This document shows positions 63,671 to 64,000 of a stretch of 64,000 nucleotides of DNA, one piece after another (position 1 is the first letter of the stretch; each line of letters opens with the position of its first letter). Below the pieces are notes generated by a model. The model did no database searches. It was not told the origin of the DNA and saw only the letters and a program-made list of their open reading frames with translations. The DNA is taken from positions 23,816,527 through 23,880,526 of the forward strand of contig JAMKCF010000004.1 of assembly GCA_023634235.1 (NCBI GenBank). The letters run 5' to 3'. The DNA is from Pisaster brevispinus (lineage: Eukaryota > Echinodermata > Asteroidea > Forcipulatida > Asteriidae). A program made the position numbers and the translations under genes.

Positions 63671-64000
63671 CACTCAGGTACGCAATGATCTCACATTAGA
63701 ACTACGAGACCATTTAATTTGGATAAATGAAAAACGAATGAGCTGTTGACCAGAGCTGTTGACAACACACCCATCAAGTATAATATAATAGAAGCTGCAA
63801 GGGTATTAGTTTGTGTCGACACCGTTCAAATAATCTCTCTAGAATGCCTGAGTAGTATGCCTGTGGATTGTTTTCTAGCAAGACTAGAAAAGTAACGGGT
63901 ACAGACATCAGTGAAAGGTACATACCCGAATAATGTGGTGTTGAAAAGAATATCAGAATGACAGTTCTTTTCTAGTCTTGGTTTCAAGTTTGAGATCGGG
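63671..64000 (+). other. 3' UTR or downstream flank
   Basis: Immediately after the stop the sequence CACTCAG/GTACGC could serve as a splice donor in the UTR. No AATAAA is seen. CTAGAATGCCTGAGTAGTAT and TTTTCTAGCAAGACTAGAAA appear, the latter a short palindrome-like stretch. Confidence 0.5.

Noticed and set aside
1..64000. CRISPR arrays, operons, ribosome binding sites, phage or bacterial mobile elements
   Set aside because: The window is clearly eukaryotic intron-exon sequence; none of the tandem arrays has the spacer pattern of CRISPR.

Overview
The window carries one large eukaryotic gene on the + strand: the 3' two thirds of an ADAMTS metalloproteinase of the GON class, the group of vertebrate ADAMTS9/ADAMTS20 and nematode gon-1. 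Forty coding exons can be placed between 2809 and 63670. Every join has AG acceptor and GT donor signals, and the phases are compatible throughout. The exon lengths sum to 6771 bases, an open frame of 2256 codons plus a stop. The signal peptide, propeptide, catalytic domain and start of the disintegrin-like domain lie upstream of the window. What is present is the end of the disintegrin-like domain, the central thrombospondin type 1 repeat (TSR), the Cys-rich domain, the spacer, 28 further TSRs and the C-terminal GON domain with the natural stop.

Layout: 1-2808 is intron or upstream sequence with repeats. Exons 1-2 (2809-4549) hold the disintegrin end and TSR1. Exons 3-8 (5727-13666) hold the Cys-rich domain, the spacer and the start of TSR2. 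Exons 9-11 (17052-18353) hold TSR2-4. Exons 12-24 (20184-28205) hold TSR5-17, all exactly 165 bp. Exons 25-29 (28453-34778) hold TSR18-22 with Pro/Ser and Gly-rich linkers. An intron of about 20.7 kb (34779-55475) follows. Exons 30-36 (55476-60818) hold TSR23-29, and exons 36-40 (60680-63670) the GON domain. About 330 bp of 3' flank remain.

The main observation is expansion. Vertebrate ADAMTS9/20, as I recall them, have 15 TSRs; this gene encodes 29. Aligning the flanking repeats by their character places the extra copies at two spots: between the equivalents of vertebrate TSR4 and TSR6 (13 exons for one), and around TSR11/12 (four exons for two). Signs of recent duplication are visible: an exon pair copied with intron sequence (exons 17-18 and 19-20), a near-identical exon triplet (30-32), and a degenerate array of half-TSR-exon copies just downstream of exon 23.

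The rest is intron filled with short dispersed repeats: at least three tRNA-headed SINE-like families, several inverted-repeat (MITE or foldback) families, and tandem arrays. No second protein-coding gene, functional tRNA or autonomous transposon gene was recognised. Intron-rich structure, tRNA-derived SINEs and palindromic repeats suggest a marine invertebrate, probably an echinoderm; that placement is inference.
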